Below, in pieces: positions 1 to 9,974 of a DNA stretch of 33,019 nucleotides. Made by a program: the position numbers and the translations under genes. Position 1 is the stretch's first letter. Each line of letters begins with the position of its first letter. The notes under the pieces were generated by a model. The model searched no databases, was not told the DNA's origin, and saw nothing but the letters and a program-made list of their open reading frames with translations. Source of the DNA: Pseudomonadota bacterium (lineage in GTDB: Bacteria; Pseudomonadota; Gammaproteobacteria; Burkholderiales; JAKAFK01); contig JAJYKK010000034.1 in the NCBI GenBank assembly GCA_021788645.1, positions 1-33,019 on the forward strand, in the 5' to 3' direction.

Positions 1-478
1 CTCGCATCATTATGATTGCCCAGCGACGTTATACAACAGCGCGCGGCTTTTGTCCAGCCCCCTACGTCATCGACCGACCGAAATCCCAGCCGCGCGGGTC
101 AGCGTGGTCACATTGAGAATTGCTGGGATTTGAGGCGATTTCCCCTTCCTGCGGCGGCTCCTGTCACTGGGTGGAAAACCGGAGCGTGTCGCAGGAGCAT
201 GCTTGGCGCCGACGGAGGTTTGCCGGACGGCGTTCGGCCTTGGGCTGCCCAAAAGCAAATAAGTTGACGCAGCGGGGCGCCAAGCCGGCCGCGCCGTCGA
301 GGGGGCATCCTCGCCGCAGATCCCGAAGCGGCCTACCGGCAGAGGCGATCCCTGTCGGGCACGAGCGCCACAAAACCGTCTCGCACTTGCCGGAACCCTG
401 CGAAAAACCGGCCGTACGCACCGTATCCCGTGGTAGCATACGACGCTGGGCAACAAACTCGAAGTCTAAGGAAAGCCC
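1..478. other. Intergenic stretch, no gene supported
   Basis: Open frames of 60-160 codons exist on both strands. They overlap one another, lack convincing ribosome binding sites and show no recognisable domain, which is usual for GC-rich non-coding DNA. The stretch probably contains the promoter of the SPOR-domain gene that starts at 479; a TAGCAT at about 434-439 could be a weak -10 box, but no good -35 partner is seen. Confidence 0.4.
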
Positions 479-1093
479 ATGATTGACGACGGGGCAAGCG
501 CCGCGTTCGCGGACGAACAAGGGGAGATACGTCGGCGCGCCTTGCAGCGCCTCGCGGTCGCCGTCTTGCTGGTGGCGGCGGCCATTAGCGTGCTCCTCGT
601 GCTGCAGCCGGCGCCCACCGCGCCTCGCATCCCAGCCCGCCAAGCCCAGCGTCCCATGCGCACCACCCTAGCGCCGAGCCGCCGCACCCCGCTGGCGCGT
701 CTCGTCGCTCAAGCCGCGCCACCCGCCGGAACCGCGCCACGCCCAGTCGCCGCGGCGGCGGCTTCGCTCCCCCGCCCCACGGCGCCGCGCACCGAACGCG
801 TGCCCGCCGCGCCGCTTCCCGGCGGGCTGGCAATGCGCGCGAGCGCCCCGGCCACCGCGCACCAGGCCCCTCCCCCTCCCGCCGCACCCTATATCGTGGA
901 GGTGGGCCTGTTCTCGGACCGGGACAACGCCGCACGGGTCGAAAGCCAGCTGCGCCGAGCCGGCATCCCGGTCCGCGCCCAGACCCGGCTGTACGTCGGC
1001 CCGTTCGGCAGCCGCAGCACAGCCTTGCAAGCGCTCACGGCCATCCAACGGCTAGGTCTTCCGGGCATCCTCACCGCGCAGCGCCGCCCGTGA
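479..1093 (+). CDS. SPOR-domain membrane protein
   Basis: A 204-residue protein. A short charged N-terminus is followed by one hydrophobic segment (about residues 25-42, LAVAVLLVAAAISVLLVL). Then comes a long Pro/Ala-rich linker and a C-terminal SPOR-like domain (about 136-203, beginning PYIVEVGLF and containing the typical LYVGPFGS turn). SPOR domains bind denuded septal peptidoglycan, so the protein is predicted to sit in the inner membrane with the SPOR domain in the periplasm. The ATG at 479 has AAGGAAAG at 468-475. The 3' end overlaps the convergent tilS gene by 42 bp. The membrane-linker-SPOR layout resembles DedD/FtsN-like proteins, but orthology cannot be assigned. Confidence 0.8.
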   Translation: MIDDGASAAFADEQGEIRRRALQRLAVAVLLVAAAISVLLVLQPAPTAPRIPARQAQRPMRTTLAPSRRTPLARLVAQAAPPAGTAPRPVAAAAASLPRPTAPRTERVPAAPLPGGLAMRASAPATAHQAPPPPAAPYIVEVGLFSDRDNAARVESQLRRAGIPVRAQTRLYVGPFGSRSTALQALTAIQRLGLPGILTAQRRP

Positions 1094-2476
1094 CGGCCAG
1101 GATGCCGGCGCGCCGGCCGCCCTCCAGTCGATCACGAGCCCCGTGATACCCGTCGAGGCTTCCCAGCCTGGGGCCACCCCCAACCCCGCCGCCCAGACGA
1201 GCGTGTCTCCGCAGTAAAGAAGCGGCATGCGCGGCCGGACCCAGGGGGGGATGGCGGCGTCCTGCCAGAGGTGCTTGAGCGCGCGCAAGGGGCGCCGCGC
1301 GTCGGTGCGAAACTTCTCCCCGCCGCGCCGGAATCCCACCGTCAGCGTGTCGCGTCGGAGCCGCTCCAGGATGAGGCCCTGCCCACACGTCTCGACGCTC
1401 GCCAGCCGGCCGCAGTCCCGCGGCAACTCCAGCACGGAACGGCCATCCCATGGCAGCCGCAGCCCCGTGTCGGGCACGGATGCCTCCCCCGTCACATAGA
1501 GTGTGCCGCGGTAGCGGCGCAGGAACGTGTCCCCAAGATCGACGCAGACCTGCGCATCGGCGCCGGCGGTCAGGACCTGGCGAAGCGCCTCCTCCAACCG
1601 GCGCGCGCCCGGGCATCTGACGCCGGCCGACTCCAGAAAGAAACGCAACAGATTCTTGGCACGCGTCCATGAAAGCGCTTGGAGGCGCTCCACCGGGAGT
1701 CGGTCCGCGAGGCCCGGACCGCCGTCGAGCCGCGCAAGATCGTCCAGAAGCGCCGAGGCCTCGGCGAAGTTGCGGCTCGCCCGGCCCAATGTCCGGGCAT
1801 AGGACGCAAAGCGCGTCGCGACCATCGGCAGGACGCGGTGGCGAAGGAAATTTCGGTCGAACGCCAAATCCGCATTGGCCTCGTCTTCGACCCATCGCAG
1901 GCCATGCTCCGCGGCGTAGGCGGCAAGTTCGCGCCCAGAGACGCTCAACAAGGGGCGCAACAGGCCCGGCGAGACGCCCTCACCCGGGCCCCGCACGGTG
2001 CGCATGGCGCCCATTCCCTTCACGCCCGCGCCGCGCAGCAGCCGGTAGAGCAGCGTCTCCGCCTGGTCGTCCGCGTGATGGGCAAGCACCACATAGTCGG
2101 CATCCTGGGCCGCGAAGACCGCATGGCGCACCTCGCGGGCCCGCGCCTCCAGGCTCTCGCCGGGGCGACGCGGCACCTCCACCGCCACGACGGTGAACGG
2201 TACGTGCGACGCCTCGCAAAGGCCGCGACAGAAATCGGCCCACTCCGCCGCCTGCGGGCTCAGGCCATGATTGACATGAACCGCCGACAACCGGAAGGCC
2301 AGATCCTCGCGCAGCCGCGCAAGCAGATGCAATGCCACGGCGGAATCCATGCCGCCGCTCAAGCCCAGCGCCAAGCGCCGATTGGCCGCCGGCAAGGCGC
2401 GCAGGCATTGCGCCACACGTTCCTCGAGGCCCGCCCCGTGATGCGCCCGGGAAGCCTCCTGCGGGGCGCCCGGCAC
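1052..2476 (-). CDS. tilS: tRNA(Ile)-lysidine synthase
   Basis: This enzyme ligates lysine to C34 of tRNA-Ile(CAU) using ATP, so that the tRNA reads AUA codons. The PP-loop signature SGGMDSAV lies near residue 40, followed by the HVNHGLS and LAHHADDQAETLLYRLLRG motifs of the family. A C-terminal substrate-binding domain ends with the RPLRALKHLWQ...PPWVRPRMPLL pattern. The open frame continues upstream into accA, but that part encodes no TilS-like sequence. The best start is the GTG at 2476, giving 474 residues, only 16 bp after the accA stop; no strong Shine-Dalgarno is seen, so coupling to accA is likely. The 3' end overlaps the convergent SPOR gene. accA-tilS is a common gammaproteobacterial order. 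The start is less certain than the function. Confidence 0.9.
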   Translation of the reverse strand: MPGAPQEASRAHHGAGLEERVAQCLRALPAANRRLALGLSGGMDSAVALHLLARLREDLAFRLSAVHVNHGLSPQAAEWADFCRGLCEASHVPFTVVAVEVPRRPGESLEARAREVRHAVFAAQDADYVVLAHHADDQAETLLYRLLRGAGVKGMGAMRTVRGPGEGVSPGLLRPLLSVSGRELAAYAAEHGLRWVEDEANADLAFDRNFLRHRVLPMVATRFASYARTLGRASRNFAEASALLDDLARLDGGPGLADRLPVERLQALSWTRAKNLLRFFLESAGVRCPGARRLEEALRQVLTAGADAQVCVDLGDTFLRRYRGTLYVTGEASVPDTGLRLPWDGRSVLELPRDCGRLASVETCGQGLILERLRRDTLTVGFRRGGEKFRTDARRPLRALKHLWQDAAIPPWVRPRMPLLYCGDTLVWAAGLGVAPGWEASTGITGLVIDWRAAGAPASWPSRAALRGEDARKT

Positions 2477-2492
2477 CGGCGTCCCGGAGGGC

Positions 2493-3461
2493 CTACTTGG
2501 CGTGCACTTCCTTGAATTTCCCATAGGCCATGAGCTGCGCGAAGCGCGCGGCCAGGAGTTCGTCCAGCGACTTGTCCTGCAGCTCTCGCAGGGATTCTTG
2601 CAGCACCTTCTTGAGGGACTGGGCCATGGCGTCGAGGTCACGGTGAGCCCCGCCGGTCGGCTCGTTGACGATCCTTGCCACGAGCCCCAGGGTCTTCAGG
2701 CGGTTAGCGGTGATCCCCAGCGTCTCGGCCGCTTCTGCGGCCTTGTCCGCGCTCTTCCACAGGATAGAGGCGCAGCCCTCCGGCGAGATCACCGAGTAGG
2801 TCGCATACTGCAGCATCAGCATGACATCGCCCACCCCCAAGGCCAAGGCGCCGCCGGAACCGCCCTCACCGATGATGGTACACACGATGGGCACGCGCAG
2901 CCCGGACATCGCATAAAGGTTGCGTGCGATCGCCTCGGACTGTCCCCGTTCCTCGGCCCCGATCCCGGGATAGGCCCCGGGCGTGTCGATGAATGTCAGG
3001 ACCGGGATGGAAAATTTCTCCGCCAGGCGCATGAGCCTCAGCGCCTTCCGATAGCCTTCCGGGCGCGGCATGCCGAAGTTGCGGTGGATCTTCTCCTTGG
3101 TGTCCCGGCCTTTCTGGTGCCCAATCACCATCACCGGCTGCCCATTGAGTCGCGCCAGCCCGCCGACGATGGCCGGATCGTCGGCGAAGCACCGATCGCC
3201 ATGCAATTCCTGGAAATCCGAGAAGATCTGCTGGATGTAATCGGCCGAATAGGGACGCTGGGGATGGCGCGCCACCTGCGAGATCTGCCACGGCGACAGC
3301 TTCGCGTAGATCTCCTTCGTGAGCGCCTGGCTCTTCTTCTGAAGCCGCCCGATCTCTTCGGAGATGTCCAGGGCGGAATCGTCCTGGACATAGCGAAGTT
3401 CTTCAATCTTGGCCTCAAGTTCCGCGATCGGTTGCTCAAAGTCCAGAAAAGTGGTTTTCAT
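2493..3461 (-). CDS. accA: Acetyl-CoA carboxylase carboxyltransferase subunit alpha
   Basis: This is the alpha subunit of the carboxyltransferase, which with AccD moves the carboxyl group from biotin to acetyl-CoA in the first committed step of fatty acid synthesis. The ATG at 3461 gives 322 residues, close to the usual length of about 319, and begins with the characteristic [18 protein letters not shown]. The core has HGDRCFADD, the [10 protein letters not shown] segment and the glycine-rich [16 protein letters not shown]. An in-frame extension to 3749 exists but is unlike the family. The sequence before the ATG has no clear Shine-Dalgarno. The gene is divergent from the Lon-like protease gene and lies immediately upstream of tilS. 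Confidence 0.97.
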   Translation of the reverse strand: MKTTFLDFEQPIAELEAKIEELRYVQDDSALDISEEIGRLQKKSQALTKEIYAKLSPWQISQVARHPQRPYSADYIQQIFSDFQELHGDRCFADDPAIVGGLARLNGQPVMVIGHQKGRDTKEKIHRNFGMPRPEGYRKALRLMRLAEKFSIPVLTFIDTPGAYPGIGAEERGQSEAIARNLYAMSGLRVPIVCTIIGEGGSGGALALGVGDVMLMLQYATYSVISPEGCASILWKSADKAAEAAETLGITANRLKTLGLVARIVNEPTGGAHRDLDAMAQSLKKVLQESLRELQDKSLDELLAARFAQLMAYGKFKEVHAK

Positions 3462-3579
3462 ACAAACGGGCGAGCGTGATTGGAGAGCGCCATCATACAA
3501 GATTTTCGGCCGGCTGCCGAGATCGGGGCCCGCACAGATCCCTGGGGCGCGGGTTGCAGGGGCGGTCGGGCGGATTGCA

Positions 3580-3585
3580 TATAAT
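3580..3585 (+). promoter_or_regulatory. Possible -10 box for the Lon-like protease gene
   Basis: A perfect TATAAT lies 44 bp before the start codon at 3629, in the divergent accA/protease gap. The nearest -35-like hexamer (TTGCAG, 3554-3559) is 20 bp away, longer than ideal, so the assignment is tentative. Confidence 0.35.
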
Positions 3586-3628
3586 GAGGGAGAAGGCTTG
3601 TCCCATCGATAAGAACCAAGGAAGTCCC

Positions 3629-6049
3629 ATGACCACGCAGGCACTTCCCGCTGAGCAGCTATATCACCCCTGCGCGCTCGCCGAACTCCCCTTCCGAACC
3701 ACCGATGATTTGCCGCCGGTCGACGAGGCGATCGGCCAGGAGCGGGCACTCAGCGCGTTGCGGTTCGCTTTTGGCGTGCATCGAGACGGCTACAACCTCT
3801 TCGTGCTGGGTCCCACGGGGCTCGGCAAGCACACGCTCGTCAAGCGCTATCTGGACGACTTGGCGCGCCAGGAGCCGACGCCGCCCGACTGCTGCTACGT
3901 CAACAACTTCGACGAACCCCACAAGCCGCGGTGCCTTACGCTGCCGCCCGGCGTGGGCGTTCGCCTGCGCGAGGCGATGCGTCATCTTGTCGAGGAATTG
4001 CGCGCGGTCATTCCGGCCGCCTTCGAGAGCGAGGAGTACCGCGCAAAGGCCGAGGAGATTGACGACGAGTTCGGCGAGCGCCAGGACAAGGCGTTCAAGG
4101 CGCTGGGCGACGAGGCGGCCGGCGCCGGCATTGCGCTCCTGCACACGCCGAGCGGCTTTGCGCTCGCTCCCATGCGGGAGGGCGAGGTCATCACCCCGGA
4201 GGCCTACGACCAACTGCCCGGCGAGGAAAAGGCGCGCCTCGCGCGACTCATTGCGGATTTCCAAGCCAGGCTCCAGAAGATCATCCGCCAGGTGCCCCAG
4301 TGGCGCAAGGAAAGGCGCGAGAGACTGCGCCGACTCAACGAAGACATCACGCTGGCGGCGGTGGGCCACCTGATCGACGAGCTGAAGGAGGCCTTTGGCG
4401 CCTATCCCCCCGTCCTCGCCTATCTCGCCGAGGTGCGCAGCGATGTCCTCGAAAACGAAGAAGGATTCCGCAAGCGCGACGAGTCTCAGACAGGCTTGCT
4501 GGGGATGCCGCTCGCGGAAGCCTCGACCTTCAATCGCTACCGCGTGAACGTGCTGGTCGACCATAGCGCCGCGAAGGGCGCACCCGTCGTCTTTCAGGAC
4601 AATCCGCAGTATCCGAACCTGGTGGGCCGCGTGGAGCACATCGCGCAGATGGGGGCACTGCTGACCGATTTCACGCTCGTCAAGCCGGGCGCGCTGCATT
4701 TGGCCAACGGCGGCTACCTCCTGCTCGACGCCCACAAGGTTCTCGCCCAGCCCTTCGCATGGGAAGGACTCAAGCGGGCGCTGCAGGCGCGCGAGGTACG
4801 CATCGAATCGCTCGGCCAGATGCTGAGCCTCGTCAGCACGGTATCGCTGGAACCTGCCCCGATGCCTCTCGAGGTGAAGGTCGTCCTGTTTGGGGAACCC
4901 TTCATTTACTATCTGCTTCAGGCCTACGACCCGGAATTCGGCAAGCTCTTCAAGATTGCCGCCGATTTCGACGAGGAGATCCCCCGCTCGCACGACCATT
5001 CCCTGCTCTACGCCCGCCTGATTGCGACCCTGGTGCACGAGGCGAGCCTCATGCCCTTCGATCAAGCGGCAGTCGCCCGCATCATCGAACACGGCGCGCG
5101 CCTGACGGGCGATGCCGAAAGACTCTCCACGCATGTCGAAAGCATCCTTGACCTGGTGCGCGAGGCGGACTATTGGGCGCGCCAATCCGGCCGCTCCTTG
5201 GCCGGCCAGGCCGACGTGCAGCAGGCGATCGATTCCGCGACGCATCGCATCGACCGGCTCCGCGAGCGGCTCCACGAGCAGATCCTGCGCGGCACCGTGC
5301 TCATCGACACGGGCGGCTCGCGTTGTGGGCAGATCAACGCCCTTTCGGTGATCATGCTCAGCAATTTCGCCTTCGCCCAACCCACGCGCATCACGGCCAC
5401 GACCCGCCTGGGCGAGGGGGAATTCATCGACGTGGAACGGGAAGCGGCCCTCGGCGGGGCCATCCACTCGAAGGGCGTGCTCATCCTGTCCGCGTTCCTG
5501 GCCGCCCGCTATGCCAGGAATCGCCCCGTCGCGCTGTCGGCGACCTTGGCCTTCGAGCAGTCCTACGGCATGATCGACGGCGACAGCGCATCGATGGCCG
5601 AGCTGTGCGCCCTGCTCTCGAGCCTCGCCGATCTGCCGATCGTCCAATCTCTCGCCATCACCGGCTCCGTGAACCAGTTTGGCCAGGCGCAGGCCATCGG
5701 CGCGGTCAACGAAAAGATCGAGGGCTTCTTCGACATCTGTCGGGCGCGCGGACTCGATGGCAGCCACGGCGTGATCATCCCCTGCAGCAACGCCCAACAG
5801 CTCATGCTGCGCAAGGATGTCGTGGACGCGGCGCGCGCCGGTCGCTTCCACGTCTTTGCCGTCGACCATGTCGACCAGGCCATGGAACTCCTCACGGGCA
5901 TGCCGGCGGGCACCGCCGACGAAGCCGGCCGCTTCCCTCCCGGCACCGTCAATGATCGGGTGAGCGCGCGCCTGCGTCATCTGTTCGCATTGCGCCAGTC
6001 CTTTATGGAAAGCAAAAAGATTGGAAAATCCCGACGCAAACCCGAGTGA
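3629..6049 (+). CDS. ATP-dependent Lon-like protease (AAA_32/LonB type)
   Basis: A protein of 806 residues from the ATG at 3629, which is preceded by AAGGAAG. The N-terminal AAA part has a Walker A (GPTGLGKH, residues 61-68). A long helical insertion follows (about 110-270), with the [16 protein letters not shown] region after it. The C-terminal Lon protease domain carries a Ser-Lys dyad: Ser653 in GDSAS and Lys696 in VNEKIEGF. The 43-residue spacing is the same as in E. coli Lon. The family is annotated as a putative ATP-dependent protease in many proteobacteria and is distinct from classical Lon; its substrates are not well established. The upstream in-frame extension to 3476 is unlike the family. 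The stop overlaps the start of the following universal-stress-type gene, suggesting co-translation. Confidence 0.93.
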   Translation: MTTQALPAEQLYHPCALAELPFRTTDDLPPVDEAIGQERALSALRFAFGVHRDGYNLFVLGPTGLGKHTLVKRYLDDLARQEPTPPDCCYVNNFDEPHKPRCLTLPPGVGVRLREAMRHLVEELRAVIPAAFESEEYRAKAEEIDDEFGERQDKAFKALGDEAAGAGIALLHTPSGFALAPMREGEVITPEAYDQLPGEEKARLARLIADFQARLQKIIRQVPQWRKERRERLRRLNEDITLAAVGHLIDELKEAFGAYPPVLAYLAEVRSDVLENEEGFRKRDESQTGLLGMPLAEASTFNRYRVNVLVDHSAAKGAPVVFQDNPQYPNLVGRVEHIAQMGALLTDFTLVKPGALHLANGGYLLLDAHKVLAQPFAWEGLKRALQAREVRIESLGQMLSLVSTVSLEPAPMPLEVKVVLFGEPFIYYLLQAYDPEFGKLFKIAADFDEEIPRSHDHSLLYARLIATLVHEASLMPFDQAAVARIIEHGARLTGDAERLSTHVESILDLVREADYWARQSGRSLAGQADVQQAIDSATHRIDRLRERLHEQILRGTVLIDTGGSRCGQINALSVIMLSNFAFAQPTRITATTRLGEGEFIDVEREAALGGAIHSKGVLILSAFLAARYARNRPVALSATLAFEQSYGMIDGDSASMAELCALLSSLADLPIVQSLAITGSVNQFGQAQAIGAVNEKIEGFFDICRARGLDGSHGVIIPCSNAQQLMLRKDVVDAARAGRFHVFAVDHVDQAMELLTGMPAGTADEAGRFPPGTVNDRVSARLRHLFALRQSFMESKKIGKSRRKPE

Positions 6050-6848
6050 AGCGGACACACCCGCCCGCTCCCCTTCGCGCATCGTCGCATCGCTTGCCCC
6101 CACCACGCTCGCAAGGTCGGTGATGGACACCGCGCTGGTCCTCGCCGAGCAGCTGCACGTGGCGCTTCTCGGCGTGTTCGTGGAGGACGTCAATCTTGTC
6201 CGCCTGGCCAGCCTTCCCTTCGCCCGCGAGGTCGGCCGCCTGTCCGCGTTGGAGCGCCCATTGGCGCAACAGGACGTGGAACGGCTCTTCAGGCTGCAGC
6301 GCGCCCGGATGCGAGCGCTTATGGCCGATGTCGCCGGCCCCTCGAAGCTTGCTTGGTCGTTCGAAGCCGTGCGCGGCCAGCTCTTCGCCGAAGTCCTGTC
6401 GCGGCGCCGAGGCGGCGATCTTGTCGTCATGGCACCGGCAGACGCATCGCCTCGCGTCGGCCGCCCGAGCATCCCCGCCCGCAGGGAGCGGACACAGCCT
6501 CCCCGCCGCGGGTGCATCGCAGCCGTGCTCACAGACGCCACCCGGTTCGCGGCCACCTTGTCGGCCGCGGCGCGGCTGGCCCAAGGCCAGGATTTCGGGC
6601 TGTGTGCGTGGATCGCCGCCGCCCCCCCCGATGTCTTGCGACACGAAGCGCTCGGATGGATTCGGGCAAGAGGGCTCGCGGCACGGATTTCCGTCATATC
6701 CTTGGCGAACGGGCGGCAGCTCGCCGCCGATCTGCGGGCCGTCAACGCAGCCGCCGTGGTCACGGGTTGTCCGACGAATCAGCGGGAGGCGGTGCAAGTG
6801 GAGGCGCTGCGTTCGGCAGCGCCCTGCCCGATCGTTCTCGTGCCGTGA
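6021..6848 (+). CDS. Universal stress protein-like protein
   Basis: A 275-residue protein whose N-terminal half resembles a UspA domain: a first strand RIVASLAP, a helix with ALVLAEQLHVALLGVFVEDVN, and later GGDLVVMAP. The second half (about residues 165-275) reads like a degenerate second Usp repeat ending in CPIVLVP, the usual last strand. The classical ATP-binding G-2x-G-9x-G(S/T) motif is not evident in either half. The best start is the TTG at 6021, inside the end of the protease gene (29-bp overlap). A GTG or ATG near 6119-6122 would remove the first strand and is less likely. Coupling suggests a role together with the protease. Family membership is probable but the sequence is divergent. 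Confidence 0.65.
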   Translation: MENPDANPSEADTPARSPSRIVASLAPTTLARSVMDTALVLAEQLHVALLGVFVEDVNLVRLASLPFAREVGRLSALERPLAQQDVERLFRLQRARMRALMADVAGPSKLAWSFEAVRGQLFAEVLSRRRGGDLVVMAPADASPRVGRPSIPARRERTQPPRRGCIAAVLTDATRFAATLSAAARLAQGQDFGLCAWIAAAPPDVLRHEALGWIRARGLAARISVISLANGRQLAADLRAVNAAAVVTGCPTNQREAVQVEALRSAAPCPIVLVP

Positions 6849-6888
6849 GCGCAGGGCGACAGGCTCGCCTCGCGCAGCGGCCGATCCG

Positions 6889-9336
6889 CTAGATCTTCTG
6901 CTTGATGGCCAGAACGGCCTGATTGCGCAGCGTCTTGAGCAGGCTGAGCTCCTTGGGCCCGATGGTGAGGGCTCCGGAATCAAGCCGGTCAGCATAGAAC
7001 ATGCCGACGATCTTCTTATCGACGATGACCGGAAATATGATGAAACACGGCGCCCCCACGCCGGTACGGAACCACGGCGGAATCCGGTCCTTGATATTTT
7101 CCGCGCCGACGTCGCTGATGAGGATGTCGAGTCCCTTGCTCAGCGCCACGTGGAACACGTCGGGCGTGAAGTCCAAGGAGAAGCGGAATTGCTTCAGCAC
7201 CCGCTCGACGTCCGCGCCGAAGCCGAAGCGGCCCATCATGGCATTCGCTCGCGCGTCTTTGAAGCAGAAAACCACCCGCGAGAACTTCATGGCACGATAC
7301 ATGGTTTCCAGCACCATCCGCAGCAAGTCATTGAGCGAGTATTCGCCGACCAGGGTGTTGGTGATGTCCTGGATGCCCGCCGTCAGGATCACGTGGCCTT
7401 CTTCCCCATCCGGTGCGGCGACATCCTCGGCGACCACCGTGGCGGTCTCAAGCACCGTCTCCTGAAGACCGGTGTCAACGAGTCGGTCCGTGTCTTGTGC
7501 GGCGCGCGCCGACGCCCCGAGGGAATGCCCGCCCGCCGCGCCTGCGAGGCGCTTCGCCATCCGGCTGTGGGGCGAAATGCCGCCCAGCACGAACGCCTCG
7601 GCATGCAACTCGCCGACGGCGTCGTCCAGACTGGCCAGGCACTGCCCCTCGGACACGCCCAGGGCACCGCTGAAGCGCGCAGCCGCCGCCTTGACGCCCT
7701 CCCCCTTCTTATCCGGTTCGGCAATGGTCACCGCGCGGCTCAGTTCGGAGGCAAGGTTGGACAGGAGCCGCAGTCGCTCCGCCGGCGATTGGGGCGGCTT
7801 GGCGGGCTCTTCGCCCAGAGTTCGCATGCTGGTCAGGATCTTTTCGGGAAAATGCCAGGCACGCGCGACGCCGATGGCGAGCTCCTCGTAGGACAGCCCC
7901 AAGACCGCCGCCGACGCATTGGTTTCAGTCATGCCCTTCTGTTCGATAAGCTTGTTGATTTCAACGGCTTCTTCATGAAAATAAAACAGCGCGAGCAGGC
8001 GGCCCAGGCTCTGGAACAGCGCGCAGATGAAGGCTTCTTCGCCGTCCTTGGCGGCGCCCCGTGAGGCCAACTGCTTCGCCAGGACACCCGTGAAGAACGC
8101 GGCCACCATTTCATCCTTGAGTTCCTCGGCCTGCGCCTTGTGCTGCAGGTGCTCAAAAAGCATCAAGGTCACCGCGATGTTTTTCACGGTATCGAAGCCG
8201 AGGATGACGACGGCCCTGGACACTGTGCTGATCGCGCCGCCGAACTGGTTGTACAGGGCGGCGTTGACGAGTCGCAGCAATTTGTTGGTGAGGGCGAAGT
8301 CCTTCAGGATGGCATTCGAAAGGCTCGCCACGTTGCCGTGCTCCGCATCGGCGGCGATGCGGTTGACGGCACTGATCGCCTGCGAAAGGGCGGGAAAATC
8401 GCTCTTGTGGCGCATGCGCCGAAGCAGGAAGTCGAGCGTGCTCTGGCTTGACTCGGCGACGCCCTCCGGCGCGTCTTCGTGCGGCGCCAGATAATCCTCC
8501 AAGGCCTGCGACATGGCCTCCGCGCTCGCGAAGCGCGCCTGGGGATCCTTGTCGAGCCCCCGCATCACGAGGCTATCGAGCTTCTCGTCTACCTGCGGGT
8601 TATGGCGCGACGGGGGATCGAAGTCCCGGTGGAGGATCTGGTCCAACACCTCTTTCCGATTGGCCGCTCCCCGGACAGGATGCTCCCCCGCGAGAAGCTC
8701 ATAGAGCATCAGGGAGACGGAAAACAGGTCTGACTGGGGGGTCGCCGTTTTTTGCGTCGCGCACTCCGGCGCAAGATAAAGCGGCGTGCCCAGCGTCAGA
8801 CCACCGTCAGCGGCTCGCGCCGAAAGACTGGTCGCGATGCCGAAGTCCATGATTCGCGCCATGCCCTCGCGGTCGATCATGATATTGGACGGCTTGAGAT
8901 CGCGATGAATGACCTGCTGCTCGTGCGCATAGGACACGCCCGCCAGAATCTGCCGCACGATGTCGACACAGGCCGCGATCGACAGAGGAGCATGGGTCTT
9001 TGCCCAGTGGTCGAGGGTCTCGCCTTGGACGTACTCGAAGACCAAATACGGCTCGCCCTCTCGCTCGCCGGCGTCGTAGAGCGTCACAATGTTGGGATGG
9101 CGAAGGCGGCTGACGATGCGCGCCTCCTCCAGCAAGCGCTTCATGGCGTGGCCGTCGCCCGCACGCGAGCGCTTCAGATGAATGCTCTTGATCGCCACTT
9201 CGCGGCCAAGGTAGGTATCGTTGGCGAGGTAGACGAGCCCTTGCGCGCCCTCCCCAAGCCGCTTGACGATCGTGAACCGATCCGAGCTGGACCCCTTCTC
9301 TCCGGTACGCTCCACCGACAATGCTTCCCTATCCAC
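6889..9336 (-). CDS. Ser/Thr protein kinase - HDOD - GAF fusion protein
   Basis: An 815-residue cytoplasmic signalling protein with three modules. Residues about 20-285 form a Hanks-type kinase with all key motifs: glycine loop GEGAQG (28-33), Lys50 in VAIKSI, HRDLKPSN (144-151), DFG (164-166) and APE (189-191). It is therefore probably active. Residues about 303-500 match an HDOD domain (KSDFPALSQAI; LLRLVNAALYNQ; SRAVVILGFDTVKNIA). The last about 160 residues resemble a GAF sensor domain (LLRMVLETMYRAMKFSRVVFCF; FPVIVDKKIVGMFYADR). No membrane segment is seen. The GTG start at 9336 has AAGGGA seven bases upstream. A promoter-like pair lies about 95 bp further upstream. The ligand and substrates cannot be read from the sequence. 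Confidence 0.9.
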   Translation of the reverse strand: MDREALSVERTGEKGSSSDRFTIVKRLGEGAQGLVYLANDTYLGREVAIKSIHLKRSRAGDGHAMKRLLEEARIVSRLRHPNIVTLYDAGEREGEPYLVFEYVQGETLDHWAKTHAPLSIAACVDIVRQILAGVSYAHEQQVIHRDLKPSNIMIDREGMARIMDFGIATSLSARAADGGLTLGTPLYLAPECATQKTATPQSDLFSVSLMLYELLAGEHPVRGAANRKEVLDQILHRDFDPPSRHNPQVDEKLDSLVMRGLDKDPQARFASAEAMSQALEDYLAPHEDAPEGVAESSQSTLDFLLRRMRHKSDFPALSQAISAVNRIAADAEHGNVASLSNAILKDFALTNKLLRLVNAALYNQFGGAISTVSRAVVILGFDTVKNIAVTLMLFEHLQHKAQAEELKDEMVAAFFTGVLAKQLASRGAAKDGEEAFICALFQSLGRLLALFYFHEEAVEINKLIEQKGMTETNASAAVLGLSYEELAIGVARAWHFPEKILTSMRTLGEEPAKPPQSPAERLRLLSNLASELSRAVTIAEPDKKGEGVKAAAARFSGALGVSEGQCLASLDDAVGELHAEAFVLGGISPHSRMAKRLAGAAGGHSLGASARAAQDTDRLVDTGLQETVLETATVVAEDVAAPDGEEGHVILTAGIQDITNTLVGEYSLNDLLRMVLETMYRAMKFSRVVFCFKDARANAMMGRFGFGADVERVLKQFRFSLDFTPDVFHVALSKGLDILISDVGAENIKDRIPPWFRTGVGAPCFIIFPVIVDKKIVGMFYADRLDSGALTIGPKELSLLKTLRNQAVLAIKQKI

Positions 9337-9408
9337 TTCCCGATCCCTTATTCCGGCCTATGCCACTGCGGGTGTCCATCGCGCTAAGCCTTCCATGCCT
9401 AATCTCGA

Positions 9409-9957
9409 TTACGGCCGGCGCGCAAAGAGCTTTATACGGCGAAACGAGACGATGGCGCAAGAGACGACCGCGGTCTGTGCCAAACTGCACAAAGGGCGGC
9501 CCACCAAGCCCCAAGTGTGGGCAGGGCGATTGTGAGGCGACAGGCCCTTACCGGGCATCTCCACCCGGATGGGTTTGAGCAGTCGATCCAGCGTGGAGGT
9601 TGAGATCTCATCGAGCAGCGCCTTCACGGCCGGCTCCAGAGGGCCGTATTCGGCTTCATAATGGGGAATCCAAAGGGGCAGTGCAGCCTTCAGCTTCTTG
9701 GAGCACATCTGGTCGCTGGCCAACCAGATCGTTCGTACGGCCTGCAGGAGCAGGGGATGATCGAAGCGCGGCTTGCGGCCCGGCCGCACCTTGGGCTGCG
9801 CCTTCTTGCGCCGTTTTAAAAGCCGTATGGCGTGCTTGCGGTGATACCCGCATACGGCGCAAAATTCGTCGAGGATCTTCGCCTTATCCGCCCGCTTGGC
9901 GCGTTGATAGCGTCCCCGGATCTGTTCGAGATACGCGCGCCTCTCGTGCTTTCCCAT
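9409..9957 (-). pseudogene. Truncated transposase/integrase (5' part only)
   Basis: The frame starts at an ATG at 9957 and encodes about 130 residues typical of the N-terminus of a helix-turn-helix DDE-type transposase: EFCAVCGYHRKHAIRLL, RRGRKP-like basic stretches, and KALLDEISTSTLDRLLKP. After about KGLS (near 9555) the sequence stops looking like a transposase, and the frame runs on by chance to 9409 through the promoter region of the kinase gene. The DDE catalytic domain is absent from the window, so the gene cannot be active. The exact IS family is not assigned. The upstream side keeps repeat structures that look like an IS end. Confidence 0.75.
9431..9460 (-). promoter_or_regulatory. 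Candidate promoter of the kinase-HDOD-GAF gene
   Basis: On the minus strand TTGCGC (9460-9455) and TATAAA (9436-9431) are separated by 18 bp, about 95 bp upstream of the GTG start. It lies between the truncated end of the transposase fragment and the kinase gene, so the insertion appears to have left it intact. Confidence 0.45.
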
Positions 9958-9974
9958 TGATGGTCACCTCTGTT

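Noticed and set aside
2477-2641. N-terminal extension of tilS into accA
   Set aside because: The extra residues are an out-of-frame reading of the conserved AccA C-terminus and are unlike TilS; the GTG at 2476 fits family length.
3659-6763. Very long minus-strand open frame (1034 codons) opposite the Lon-like protease gene
   Set aside because: It mirrors the codons of a well-supported GC-rich gene, has no domain pattern or ribosome binding site, and is Arg/Ala/Gly-rich as expected of an antisense shadow.
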